From NCBI RefSeq assembly GCF_022549775.1, contig NZ_JAKZGP010000001.1:62001-126000 (forward strand): a stretch of 64,000 nucleotides of DNA, written 5' to 3'. The translations under genes were made by a program, and so were the position numbers. Every line of letters starts with the position of its first letter. The first letter of the stretch is position 1. Source of the stretch: Belliella filtrata. GTDB taxonomy: Bacteria; Bacteroidota; Bacteroidia; Cytophagales; Cyclobacteriaceae. This document shows positions 53,589-62,778 of the stretch, piece after piece. Under the pieces are notes generated by a model. The model saw nothing but the letters and a program-made list of their open reading frames with translations. It was not told the origin of the DNA and made no database searches.

Positions 53589-54422
53589 TTATTTTTCTAC
53601 TATTACATAAAACCCCTGACTCTCTTTATTATTTCTAGCAAATCCTTCCCCTTGATAAACGAGTACAACCTCTTTACCTCCTGTTAATTCTCGAGGAATT
53701 TTATAGTAACTAATTTCAAACTTAAAATTATTATCTCCATAGTCATTTGCATTTTTTTTGTAAGTCAAAGCCCCCTTTTCTAACTCAATAGTGAGGTAAG
53801 CCTTTCCTTTCCACTTTGGTGGTCCATATCCTGTTGGGTTAAAATTTGGAAGGAACCAACTCCAAATAAATTTCTCTTTGGCAAAATGTTTCAAATATAA
53901 ATCAGGAGATAAATCTCTGATGTCAAAAAATGGATACGGAGGCTTGATAATTTGAAAATCACTTTCTTGAAGATTAAAATTTATGCTATCCTTGCTGACA
54001 ATGCTCCCCGAGTAATCAAATTCAATCCATTCATAGACAGTTTTCTTCATTGAGGTATAGGCATCCTCACTAGTTTGATCTACTGGATATTCCATATCAT
54101 CTACTTCATCAAGTATTTTGATCCAAAAAGTACCCTTGGTCGCATGATACAATACTTCACTTCTCAAGTCACTTCGATATACACCTGTATCATTTAAAAA
54201 TGTATCATTTTCTTCTTGTGAATAAAAGTAAGATTCTAAAAACTCCTCCAATCTTTTGTCTGTCATTCGAATGATTTTATAACCTTCTATTTGCTCAATC
54301 TCATGAAGATATTTATATTTTTTGTACCACTTTTGATCTCCAAAATAATTCAAAATACCTGGATATGTAACTATAAATAAGATAGATGCTATAAAAGTCA
54401 AAATAAATATCATCTTTCTCAT
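53589..54422 (-). CDS. Single-helix membrane protein of unknown function, partner of DUF4153
   Basis: The 277-residue protein has an N-terminal membrane helix (KMIFILTFIASILFIVTYPG). It is otherwise soluble, aromatic and acidic, probably periplasmic. Noticeable segments are FWIKILDEVDDMEYPVD and IKPPYPFFDIRDLSPDLYLK. I recognise no family. It follows the DUF4153 membrane protein after 9 nt on the same strand, so the two form an operon and may act together. The 240-nt gap after it contains no gene. Confidence 0.65.
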   Translation of the reverse strand: MRKMIFILTFIASILFIVTYPGILNYFGDQKWYKKYKYLHEIEQIEGYKIIRMTDKRLEEFLESYFYSQEENDTFLNDTGVYRSDLRSEVLYHATKGTFWIKILDEVDDMEYPVDQTSEDAYTSMKKTVYEWIEFDYSGSIVSKDSINFNLQESDFQIIKPPYPFFDIRDLSPDLYLKHFAKEKFIWSWFLPNFNPTGYGPPKWKGKAYLTIELEKGALTYKKNANDYGDNNFKFEISYYKIPRELTGGKEVVLVYQGEGFARNNKESQGFYVIVEK

Positions 54423-54431
54423 AGTTTCATT

Positions 54432-56309
54432 TTAGTTAGCATTCTCCCTTACCAATATTTTGTATCTCAAAAATATGGATACATTCTCAAAACTCCATTC
54501 CCCCTCCTTTTCACGATCTTGGTAATACTTTGTAAATCGGATTTCTTCAAATTCCAATGTAAACCCATATTCTCCCAGCTCAAATGTAGCTCGTAGTTCT
54601 GATGTTGGTTTTCTGATTTCATGATTAGCTTCATTTCTTAGCTTAAATTTTCCTTTAAGAAATGGTATCAAATCATAATTAGCTATTTGCTCCTGGTTTT
54701 CACTCTCAAGCTTAAGAATCATCTTTTTCTTATCATTCTTATCCCAAAGGTTCTGATCTACGGTAAGAATTATATCATTGAGTTTTACTCTATTTCCTGC
54801 ATAAAGCATATCTGACGCAAGATAAAAGTCTACACCTCTGACATCATGAAAAGCGTTCTGCTCAACATCTACCTTAGTGATCAAAAACTCATAAGAATCA
54901 CTACTATAGTTGTCTTCGTCAATATTCGTAAAATGCTTGGTGAAATTCCAATCATAAAAATACTGTGGATCTTTGAAAGCAAGAGAGTCAGGAGATTCTA
55001 ACAGGTTCTTGACAAAGTCCATCTCTTGGTGCTTAGCCAAGAATGTTGCAATGTCTCCTAAGCGCCTCAAATCTGTACGCTTGATGGGTTGATCCACTTC
55101 TATAAAACCATTTTTATATAGTCCAAATTCATCTAAAAGCATCATAAACTGCTGCTTTTGATTTCTTTTGGAGACGCTGTAGGCATTGAAATATGGAAGT
55201 GAAATACTGAACAAGCCCAACACAAATAAAGTAACTGGAATAGTGAAAATTTTGGAGTTTTTGAAGAAAATAAAATACAGACTCACTCCTGCAATCCACA
55301 AGGCCAATATAAAGACAAAATACCTATTCGGTGTGATTCCATATTCAAAAATCCTGAACAATATAGCAACAAATAACAACACCAAAACTGGTATCATCGT
55401 GTAGAAAAATGTCCTGTCAAAGATTCGAACCCAAGGCTTGCTAGTCTCTCCAAACAAGGGATATATAAGTAAAATAGCTACAAAGCCCAACACGGCATAT
55501 GCAATTACCATATAGCTCACCCAGCCTTGAGGAAGTGACCAAAGCAATACTATCTTTGCCATGTAGGCATACAAAATCAACCCGTAGATAAAGATAAGAG
55601 GTATCAGAATATACTGAACAAAAAAACGCTGGACTGGAGGTACTTTAGAATCCTGAATCATGCTTGCAAAGCCATCTTTGCAAAACAAAAGGAAGACAAA
55701 AGCAGATCCTAATACACTCGAAACAATGCCTACGTATAGGTAATACCTGTCTAAGTAATTTTTGATATTAAACAGGTTCTCAATAGCTGCTATTGCAAGC
55801 AAAAGTCCACCAGTCAGTACACCAACGAACAATATTGTTTGAGCCAAATTGCCAAAAAGTGTCTTATTATAACTCCAAAAAGAAATATCATCTCTTTTTT
55901 GTAGAAGAAAAGGCAAAAATGAAACTGCCAAATGGTGAAGTAGAAATATCACCAAAAAACTTGTCACCTCCACACTTGACCAGTTCTTTACATCATTTGG
56001 GAAAATCAAATAATAAACTGCCATCAGCAACAGGCCAACAAAAGGCAACCACATCCTGCTTTTGATTTGCTTGATAACTTCCAGAACAAAAAATAAAGAA
56101 ATACCCAATGCAAAAATCAAATATAACTTAACAAATGGAATTGAAGCTAAAAAAGGATAACCTTGGATAATGTTACTCCCTCTCCTAAACTCTTGCAGTT
56201 CGAAGGCAAAAATTGCCGCAGTAGTAGCCAGCAGTGCACACAAAAGTGTGAGAGGATAAGAAATCCACACTTTTTCCGACTGCTCAAATAAAGATTTGAA
56301 TCTATTCAT
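54432..56309 (-). CDS. DUF4153 multi-pass membrane protein
   Basis: The 625-residue protein has about twelve hydrophobic helices in its first 390 residues, with PLTLLCALLATTAAIFAF first. A soluble C-terminal part of about 230 residues follows (KRTDLRRLGDIATFLAKHQE onward). The membrane domain follows the DUF4153 pattern, including NLAQTILFVGVLTGGLLLAI and the LFGETSKPWVRIF loop. The function of the family is unknown. It is cotranscribed with the 277-residue protein downstream. Confidence 0.8.
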   Translation of the reverse strand: MNRFKSLFEQSEKVWISYPLTLLCALLATTAAIFAFELQEFRRGSNIIQGYPFLASIPFVKLYLIFALGISLFFVLEVIKQIKSRMWLPFVGLLLMAVYYLIFPNDVKNWSSVEVTSFLVIFLLHHLAVSFLPFLLQKRDDISFWSYNKTLFGNLAQTILFVGVLTGGLLLAIAAIENLFNIKNYLDRYYLYVGIVSSVLGSAFVFLLFCKDGFASMIQDSKVPPVQRFFVQYILIPLIFIYGLILYAYMAKIVLLWSLPQGWVSYMVIAYAVLGFVAILLIYPLFGETSKPWVRIFDRTFFYTMIPVLVLLFVAILFRIFEYGITPNRYFVFILALWIAGVSLYFIFFKNSKIFTIPVTLFVLGLFSISLPYFNAYSVSKRNQKQQFMMLLDEFGLYKNGFIEVDQPIKRTDLRRLGDIATFLAKHQEMDFVKNLLESPDSLAFKDPQYFYDWNFTKHFTNIDEDNYSSDSYEFLITKVDVEQNAFHDVRGVDFYLASDMLYAGNRVKLNDIILTVDQNLWDKNDKKKMILKLESENQEQIANYDLIPFLKGKFKLRNEANHEIRKPTSELRATFELGEYGFTLEFEEIRFTKYYQDREKEGEWSFENVSIFLRYKILVRENAN

Positions 56310-56438
56310 ATGAGGAAATTTAAAACAATATTTTCAATCAATTACAAAAATTCATTTAGATGAATAACCAAAATTCTGAATTAGCAAGCTTGAACCATGC
56401 ACATAGTAACAAGATTCAGATTACATACCAATTTCAAA

Positions 56439-56519
56439 TCACTCACTTTTCTTATTTTTCCCAACTTCCTCATTTTGCAGTCCTAAACCTGCCTGGTTGC
56501 CAAAAGGATCACGAAAACA
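56439..56519 (-). pseudogene. C-terminal remnant resembling a VOC/glyoxalase-family protein
   Basis: A 26-codon frame on the minus strand reads CFRDPFGNQAGLGLQNEEVG then KNKKSE and stops. RDPxGN followed by a short hydrophobic strand is the usual end of VOC-superfamily domains. A TAG lies directly before it in frame and no upstream domain is present. The rest of the 322-nt gap between the amidohydrolase and DUF4153 holds nothing I can identify. The resemblance is short, so the call is tentative. Confidence 0.4.
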
Positions 56520-56631
56520 CTAAGTTTTGAATATGTAAGATAAAAGAGGAGAGACTTTAGAAGGAATGTGTTTGGTTCCTGAACACATGACACTTGTGTC
56601 AATCTCGCCTCTAGCTTCTAACTTCCATCCA

Positions 56632-58332
56632 TTACTCTCTCTGATACACCATATTACCTCCTACTACAGTCATTACCACCTTCACATTGAGTAGCTCATT
56701 TTCAGGAATCTCCATAATATTTTGATCGAAAACCGTAAAATCAGCAGCTTTACCAACTTTAATTGATCCTTTAAAATCCTCTTCAAATTCCGCAAAAGCC
56801 CCTGCTAGAGTGTAAGATTTCAAAGCTTGCTCTCTGGTCAACTTCTGATCTGGCTCATAGCCTCCTTCAGGAGTCATTTTGAGTGTTTTTCTACTCACGG
56901 ATGCGTAAAAAGATGGAATGGGATCCAAAGGCTCTACTGGTGCATCAGTACCATTAGATAGCACTGCTCCTGACCCTAGGAGTTTTTGCCATACATAAGC
57001 TCCATCTTTGATCCTTTTGGCTCCAAGTCTTCCTATGGCCCATGGCCTATCGGAGCTCAAATGAATCGCCTGTATAGCTGCAATTACACTTAGGTCACCA
57101 AACCTACTGATATCGTCTGGATGAAGATGTTGTGCATGCTCGATACGGAAACGGTGATTTTTCTCCTCTGGAAACTTTGCAAAAGCTGCCTCAAACCTAT
57201 CCAAGACTTCTCTGTTTGTACGGTCTCCAATGGCATGCGCATTTACTTGAAATCCAAGCTCTAATCCTTTTTCAGCAACTTGACTTACTAGATTGATCGG
57301 CATGGTCTCATGCCCCTTATGCCCAGGCTTATCTTCATAATCCTCCAATAGCCAGGCTCCCCATGGCCCCAATGCTCCATCCATGTTCAATTTGATCGAT
57401 CTTACTGTGACCATGTGGTCTGAATCTATCATTGGTCCTCTTTGATACCACTCTTCGAGCAAATCTGGCAATCTACTTGATAGCATCACATACATCCTTG
57501 CGGTCAACCTTCCTTCACGCTTGAACTTTTCTAATAGATCGATTACTTCTTGACCACTTCCTGCATCATGGAAAGAAGTGATACCTTTTGATGCCAATTC
57601 TTCCAATGCCAATTCTAGTGCTTTTTCTGCACGCTCTGGAGTATCTTTTGGAACTAAGCTACTCACCAAACCAGAAGCTCGCTCTACCAATACACCTGTG
57701 GGATTCCCCACTTCATCGAGTATGATCTCGCCACCTTCTATGACACGAACAGGTTTCTCATTGCCTAGAGTAGTGATACCGGCCATCTCCATAGCCTTTT
57801 GATTGACAAATGAAGCATGGCCTGAGGCATGTGCCAAGTATACAGGATTATCAGGAGTGACTTTACTCAATGCTTCATGTGTTTGAAACCCTGCTACAGT
57901 TCTGTCTGGCATTTCTATCCACTTATCTTGATGCCAACCTCTTCCTGTAATCCATTCCCCTGGCTCCACATTTTTGGCCGCTTCAGCTACTTTTTCTACC
58001 AGTTCATCATAAGTCTTAACATACATCAAGTCAATCTCCAATTTGTTGTAACCTATACCCATCAGGTGGGCATGAGATTCAATAAGACCTGGAGTCATTG
58101 TTTTTCCCGCTAAATCTATTTTCTCTGTTTTTACACCGATGGACTTTTCTACCTCGCTTAAAGGTCCTATTGCGATGATCACACCATCCTTGATGGCTAC
58201 TGCTTCTACCATAGGCTGATCTTCTTCTACGGTATAAATCTTCCCATTGTAGAACAATTTGTCTGCTTCTTCCTTTGAATTACAGGCAAAAAGCAGCCCT
58301 ATTAATGCGCTGAATAGTATAGTTTTTTTCAT
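56632..58332 (-). CDS. Exported metal-dependent amidohydrolase (YtcJ-like)
   Basis: The 566-residue protein begins with a lipoprotein signal (TILFSALIGLLFACNSK, cysteine at residue 17). It belongs to the amidohydrolase-3 branch. Metal ligands appear in TPGLIESHAHLMGIG, HDAGSGQEV, VNAHAIGDRTNREVLDRFEA, RIEHAQHLHPDDISRFGDL and SNGTDAPVEPLDPI. The composite beta-sandwich is at both ends (LFYNGKIYTVEED, FTVFDQNIMEIPENELL). The family hydrolyses C-N bonds of diverse small molecules. The substrate is unknown. No operon partner. Confidence 0.9.
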   Translation of the reverse strand: MKKTILFSALIGLLFACNSKEEADKLFYNGKIYTVEEDQPMVEAVAIKDGVIIAIGPLSEVEKSIGVKTEKIDLAGKTMTPGLIESHAHLMGIGYNKLEIDLMYVKTYDELVEKVAEAAKNVEPGEWITGRGWHQDKWIEMPDRTVAGFQTHEALSKVTPDNPVYLAHASGHASFVNQKAMEMAGITTLGNEKPVRVIEGGEIILDEVGNPTGVLVERASGLVSSLVPKDTPERAEKALELALEELASKGITSFHDAGSGQEVIDLLEKFKREGRLTARMYVMLSSRLPDLLEEWYQRGPMIDSDHMVTVRSIKLNMDGALGPWGAWLLEDYEDKPGHKGHETMPINLVSQVAEKGLELGFQVNAHAIGDRTNREVLDRFEAAFAKFPEEKNHRFRIEHAQHLHPDDISRFGDLSVIAAIQAIHLSSDRPWAIGRLGAKRIKDGAYVWQKLLGSGAVLSNGTDAPVEPLDPIPSFYASVSRKTLKMTPEGGYEPDQKLTREQALKSYTLAGAFAEFEEDFKGSIKVGKAADFTVFDQNIMEIPENELLNVKVVMTVVGGNMVYQRE

Positions 58333-58776
58333 AAATTATAATGTCCTCTCTCAAATCTAGGAAAAATATAGGTTGGAACGTATGCCATTCCTGTATTTGA
58401 TTTCAAGAAACTCTTCTTTGAAAAACATAATGAAATCATAAAATTCTTAAACTAGACAAAAATTAGTTGCTTGATATAGTTAGAATTTGATACTAAATTG
58501 GATGATATTTCTAAACCAAGTCAATAAATTGGTTTTAGTTTTGTTAAAAATCAACTTACAGAACAACCTGTAATTTTACAAAATTTCTCTTAAATGCTAA
58601 TTAGAATTTTGTTTGAGTTCAAACAGTAAAAACCACTATTCATCAAATTAAAAAGTTCTTTGAGTTGTTCCATTGAACTATGTATATGAATTATAGGTGA
58701 ATATTCTCTATATTTTCACCTGGCTAAACACAACGTATCACGATAGTGGAAAATCACCAAAAACTTTAAATTTTCT
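58333..58776. other. 444-nt divergent intergenic region, no gene seen
   Basis: This AT-rich gap separates the amidohydrolase (-) from the PAS kinase (+). It contains one imperfect dyad, AGGTGAATAT (58695-58704) with ATATTTTCACCT (58710-58721), 55 nt before the kinase ATG, which could be an operator. No ORF, RNA gene or terminator was recognised. Confidence 0.35.
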
Positions 58777-61377
58777 ATGGAAAAAAGCCTAGATGAAATA
58801 GACGAACTATGTAATTTGATCAAAAGCAATGATCAAATCATGATTTTTTTGAGAAAGGTTTGCTTGCAAAACATTTGGTTTTGGGAAATAGAATCACCCG
58901 AAAGTGCTTGGATAAACGATAACATCAGGTCAATTTTAGGCTATCAAGAACCTTTAAAAAAGAGTGACTGGAATAAGATAATCAACTTGCAGGATCTCGA
59001 AGTTTCTAATCTTGGCTTCGCCTATCATCTAAAAAATGAAAACGCCCTGTTTGATCAAACAGTGAGATTCAAGAATAACAGTGGCCACACATTATGGTAC
59101 AGGTGTCAAGGTAAAGTTATAACCGAACCCAATGGAAACAAACTAAAAGCTATTGGTATTTTTAGTGATATCACAGAACAAAAAGAGCAAGAACTAAAAA
59201 GCAAACTAATACTTCAGGACACCAATACTGGTGTTTGGGAATTGGATATTGCTACTGGCAGGACTATTTGGAGTGAAACCGTATATGCTATACACGAGAT
59301 ACCTAGAGGTTTTGATCACAACATGTATAATGGGATTGAATTCTATCATCAAGACTACAGGTCAATTATTTCCAAAGCCGTGGAAAACTGTATCAATGAA
59401 GGCATCTCTTTCAACCTTGAATGTTTACTAATCACTGCGAAAAAGAACTTAAAGTGGGTAAAATCCACAGGAAGTAAAGTAGGCAATAAACTTATAGGAA
59501 GCTTTCAAGATATCACTGATATCAAGGAGAAAGAGCTCAAATTCAAAGGGATTTTTAACTCTACTTTTGCATTCATTGGGTTTTTGAATACTGATGGTAT
59601 TTTGCTAGAAGCCAATGATACCGCAGTAAAGATGGCTGGTGTTGCACATGAAGATGTGATTGGAAAACATTTTTGGGATTGCTATTGGTGGCAAATTTCT
59701 GAAGAAACAAAGAAAGAACTTCAAAACAAATTCAAACTGGCCCTATCAGGTCAGCCTGTTGAGTATGAAGTTGATGTTTGGGTGGCTGGAAAAACACCAA
59801 TTACCATTCTCTTTTCTTTGAAACCCATATTTGATGAATACAGAAACGTCGTGTATGTAATTCCAGAGGGAAGACCTATTCAAGATATCATAGAAGTTCG
59901 TAATAGATACAAAGCTGTAATAGAAGGAACTCAAGCTGGAACTTTTGAATGGAACATCCAATCAGGCCATGTTATAATCAATGATAAACTGGCCAATCTA
60001 CTAGGCTATTCACTCAAAGAATTTCAAAACACTTCTTTAAGAAAATGGTCCACTATTATTCATAATCAAGATTTTCCCATTGCACAGGAAATGATCATCA
60101 AGTGTTTCAAAAAAGAGCTTAATTTTTTCGAACTCGAGATTCGATTAAAACATAAATCAGGCAAATGGATTTGGCTTAATACTAGGGGGAAAATATCAGA
60201 ATGGAATGAAGCAGGTACAGCGCTTAAAATGTATGGTACTTTTATAGAAATCTCTAAAAGGAAAAAAGCTGAAGAGGAGTTACTATACAATAAAAATATT
60301 TTAGAGGCCTTGTACAGCCTTTCTCCAATAGGCATCGCTTTAAATGATTTCGAAACTGGTAAATTTATAGATATCAATCACAAACTTATAGAACCAACAG
60401 GCTACTCAAAAGAAGAATTTCTTAATCTGAGCTACTGGGACGTTACGCCAATTGAATATAAAGAATTCGAAGAAATTGCCCTTGATCAACTAAATGATAG
60501 AGGATATTATGAGCTTTTTGAAAAAGAGTACATCAGAAAAGATGGATCTAGATATCCTGTAGACTTACAAGGTATTTTGATAACTGATGTAAATGGAAAA
60601 AAACTAATCTGGTCATTTATTCGAGATATCACATTGGAAAAAGAAAATAAAAATAAACTTCAAGAAGCAGTTGGAAACTTACAAGCAGTTCTAGATATCA
60701 CACAAGACCAAAATAAAAGATTAAGAAACTTTGCACATATTGTATCTCACAACCTCCGTTCTCATGGGTCTGGTATATCCGGATTACTAGAAATTTTCAG
60801 TGATGAAAATCCTAATCTCCACAATAATGAACTATTAAAACTCGTGGATCAAGCAGCAAAAAACCTGATGGAGACCATAGAAGACCTCACTGAAGTGGTT
60901 CAGGTAAACTTAAGTAACAAAACCAAATCCGAAATCTACCTTAAAAGGGTGACTCAAAAAAACCTAGACAGCCTAGCTGCACACTTAAGCTTATCCAAAT
61001 GTAAAGTAATCAATCAAGTTCCTGATAAATTGACAATCAGTGGAATCCCAGCCTATATAGACAGCATAATCTTGAATTTTATCACCAATGCAATCAAGTA
61101 CAGGTCATCAGAAAGGTCTCCTATAATCGAAATATTTACAACATCAAATGATCAGCGTGTATTCCTTCATTTCAAAGACAATGGACTAGGCATTGATTTA
61201 GACAAATATAAAGACAGCCTATTTGGAATGTATAAGACATTTCATCATCATGAAGACTCTAGGGGAGTTGGATTATTTATTACCAAAAACCAAGTAGAAA
61301 GTATGGGAGGAACTATAGCAGTAGAAAGTATTCCAGGAGAAGGCACCACCTTCATTGTAGCTTTGCCAAAGGTTTAA
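58777..61377 (+). CDS. Multi-PAS cytosolic sensor histidine kinase
   Basis: This 866-residue kinase has no membrane segment. Five PAS/PAC-like modules occur in a row (about residues 30-135, 145-250, 255-370, 375-500 and 510-630), shown by repeats such as TGVWELDIATGRTIW, AGTFEWNIQSG and LSPIGIALNDFETGKFIDIN. The phosphoacceptor domain has His658 in AHIVSHNLRSHGSGISG, and the HATPase domain carries NFITNAIKYRS, DNGLGIDLDKY and GVGLFITKNQVESMG. No receiver is encoded nearby, so its partner regulator is elsewhere. Redox, light or ligand sensing by the PAS domains is possible but cannot be read directly. Lycopene cyclase follows after 98 nt. Confidence 0.9.
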   Translation: MEKSLDEIDELCNLIKSNDQIMIFLRKVCLQNIWFWEIESPESAWINDNIRSILGYQEPLKKSDWNKIINLQDLEVSNLGFAYHLKNENALFDQTVRFKNNSGHTLWYRCQGKVITEPNGNKLKAIGIFSDITEQKEQELKSKLILQDTNTGVWELDIATGRTIWSETVYAIHEIPRGFDHNMYNGIEFYHQDYRSIISKAVENCINEGISFNLECLLITAKKNLKWVKSTGSKVGNKLIGSFQDITDIKEKELKFKGIFNSTFAFIGFLNTDGILLEANDTAVKMAGVAHEDVIGKHFWDCYWWQISEETKKELQNKFKLALSGQPVEYEVDVWVAGKTPITILFSLKPIFDEYRNVVYVIPEGRPIQDIIEVRNRYKAVIEGTQAGTFEWNIQSGHVIINDKLANLLGYSLKEFQNTSLRKWSTIIHNQDFPIAQEMIIKCFKKELNFFELEIRLKHKSGKWIWLNTRGKISEWNEAGTALKMYGTFIEISKRKKAEEELLYNKNILEALYSLSPIGIALNDFETGKFIDINHKLIEPTGYSKEEFLNLSYWDVTPIEYKEFEEIALDQLNDRGYYELFEKEYIRKDGSRYPVDLQGILITDVNGKKLIWSFIRDITLEKENKNKLQEAVGNLQAVLDITQDQNKRLRNFAHIVSHNLRSHGSGISGLLEIFSDENPNLHNNELLKLVDQAAKNLMETIEDLTEVVQVNLSNKTKSEIYLKRVTQKNLDSLAAHLSLSKCKVINQVPDKLTISGIPAYIDSIILNFITNAIKYRSSERSPIIEIFTTSNDQRVFLHFKDNGLGIDLDKYKDSLFGMYKTFHHHEDSRGVGLFITKNQVESMGGTIAVESIPGEGTTFIVALPKV

Positions 61378-61475
61378 ATAGATACTTCAGATTACACCTT
61401 TTCTTATTTTTACTTAAACATTTTGCAAACTTCTGCATTAATATAGAAGTTTGAACTTGCACATAAAACACATCG

Positions 61476-62630
61476 ATGGAAAAGCGATATGATTACATCA
61501 TCGCAGGCTCGGGGCTTGCAGGCTTAAGCTTGTTACATGGCCTTTTGAGAAATGAAAAGTTGAGAAACAAAAGGATTTTAGTCTTGGACAAAACAGCCAA
61601 AACTCAAAATGATCGCACTTGGTGTTTTTGGGAAATGCAACCAGGACCTTTTGAACATCTGGTAACCAAATCCTGGAAAAAACTTCAATTCTTCTCACCT
61701 TCTGTAGATAAGACTTTTCAGATGAAGGATTACAGCTACAAAATGATTCAATCAGGAGATTTTTATAATTATGTTCTCCAGATAGCTTCCACTTTTGAGA
61801 ATGTGACATTTCTAGACACAAATATCCGGACGATAACAGAACAATCAGGTACCCCATTAGTAGAAACAGTACATGGTACATTTCATGCAGCCTATATCTT
61901 TAACTCAACGGGTATGTTTTATCCACCGATGTCGGAAGAAAACACCCTATTGCAGCATTTCATGGGATGGTTTATACGTACTGATAAGCCAGTATTTGAT
62001 AGTGAAGTAGGCACATTGATGGACTTCACACTTTCTCAGCATCATGGCACTACTTTTATGTATGTGCTTCCTACTTCAGATAGAGAAGCACTTGTAGAGT
62101 ATACCTTGTTTTCAAAAAAGGAGCTCAACAAGCAAGATTATCAGGTAGCACTAGATGCATATATCAAAGATAATATTGCCTTGAAATCCTACGAAATTAT
62201 CCACAGAGAGTATGGAGTGATTCCAATGTCACTTGCAAATTTTCCCAAAACAATAGGAAGGGCGCAACGCATTATCAATATAGGGACAGCTGGTGGCCAC
62301 ACCAAAGCTAGCTCTGGATATACCTTTCAGTTTGTACAGTCAAAAATTGAGCGTATCATAACCCAACTTGCACAAGGTAGATCACCACTTATCAAACTCA
62401 CAATGAGAGAGAAAATGTTCGAATGGTACGATAGGGTACTAGTCGATGTGCTGTTGCAAGACAAAGTAAATGGAGAGTTTCTTTTCAGCAGCTTATTCAA
62501 AAAAAATGATCCAGAGCGAATTTTAGCTTTCTTGGCAAATGAAAGTGGCTTCTGGGAAGAATTCAAAATTCGAAATAGTGTACCATTTTGGCCATTTTTC
62601 ACATCAGGAATCAAGCACTTGATCAAATAA
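61476..62630 (+). CDS. crtY: Lycopene cyclase (CrtY type)
   Basis: Lycopene cyclase forms the beta-ionone rings of beta-carotene at the membrane surface. The 384-residue protein has an N-terminal FAD-binding motif (YDYIIAGSGLAGLSLLHGLL). The NDRTWCFWE motif of flavin-dependent CrtY cyclases and a C-terminal GTAGGHTKASSGYTFQFVQS follow. Other carotenoid genes (crtB, crtI, crtZ) are not in the window, so the pathway must be completed elsewhere. The producer is probably pigmented, an inference from this gene alone. Confidence 0.9.
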   Translation: MEKRYDYIIAGSGLAGLSLLHGLLRNEKLRNKRILVLDKTAKTQNDRTWCFWEMQPGPFEHLVTKSWKKLQFFSPSVDKTFQMKDYSYKMIQSGDFYNYVLQIASTFENVTFLDTNIRTITEQSGTPLVETVHGTFHAAYIFNSTGMFYPPMSEENTLLQHFMGWFIRTDKPVFDSEVGTLMDFTLSQHHGTTFMYVLPTSDREALVEYTLFSKKELNKQDYQVALDAYIKDNIALKSYEIIHREYGVIPMSLANFPKTIGRAQRIINIGTAGGHTKASSGYTFQFVQSKIERIITQLAQGRSPLIKLTMREKMFEWYDRVLVDVLLQDKVNGEFLFSSLFKKNDPERILAFLANESGFWEEFKIRNSVPFWPFFTSGIKHLIK

Positions 62631-62778
62631 AACAAAAGAAGCACACTTTATTCTTTTGAATATCAAAACGATAGCGTAATTTTTTCAGATTGGTCAGTAT
62701 TTTTTCTTCCAATGCATGGTAATCCTTCTATTAATTTTCTACCTTATTGGGAGCTAACAACCACTTAAATATCTACCT

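Noticed and set aside
55420-55445. tRNA T-arm-like string GATTCGAACCC
   Set aside because: It is inside the DUF4153 coding region, and no acceptor or anticodon arms can be folded around it.
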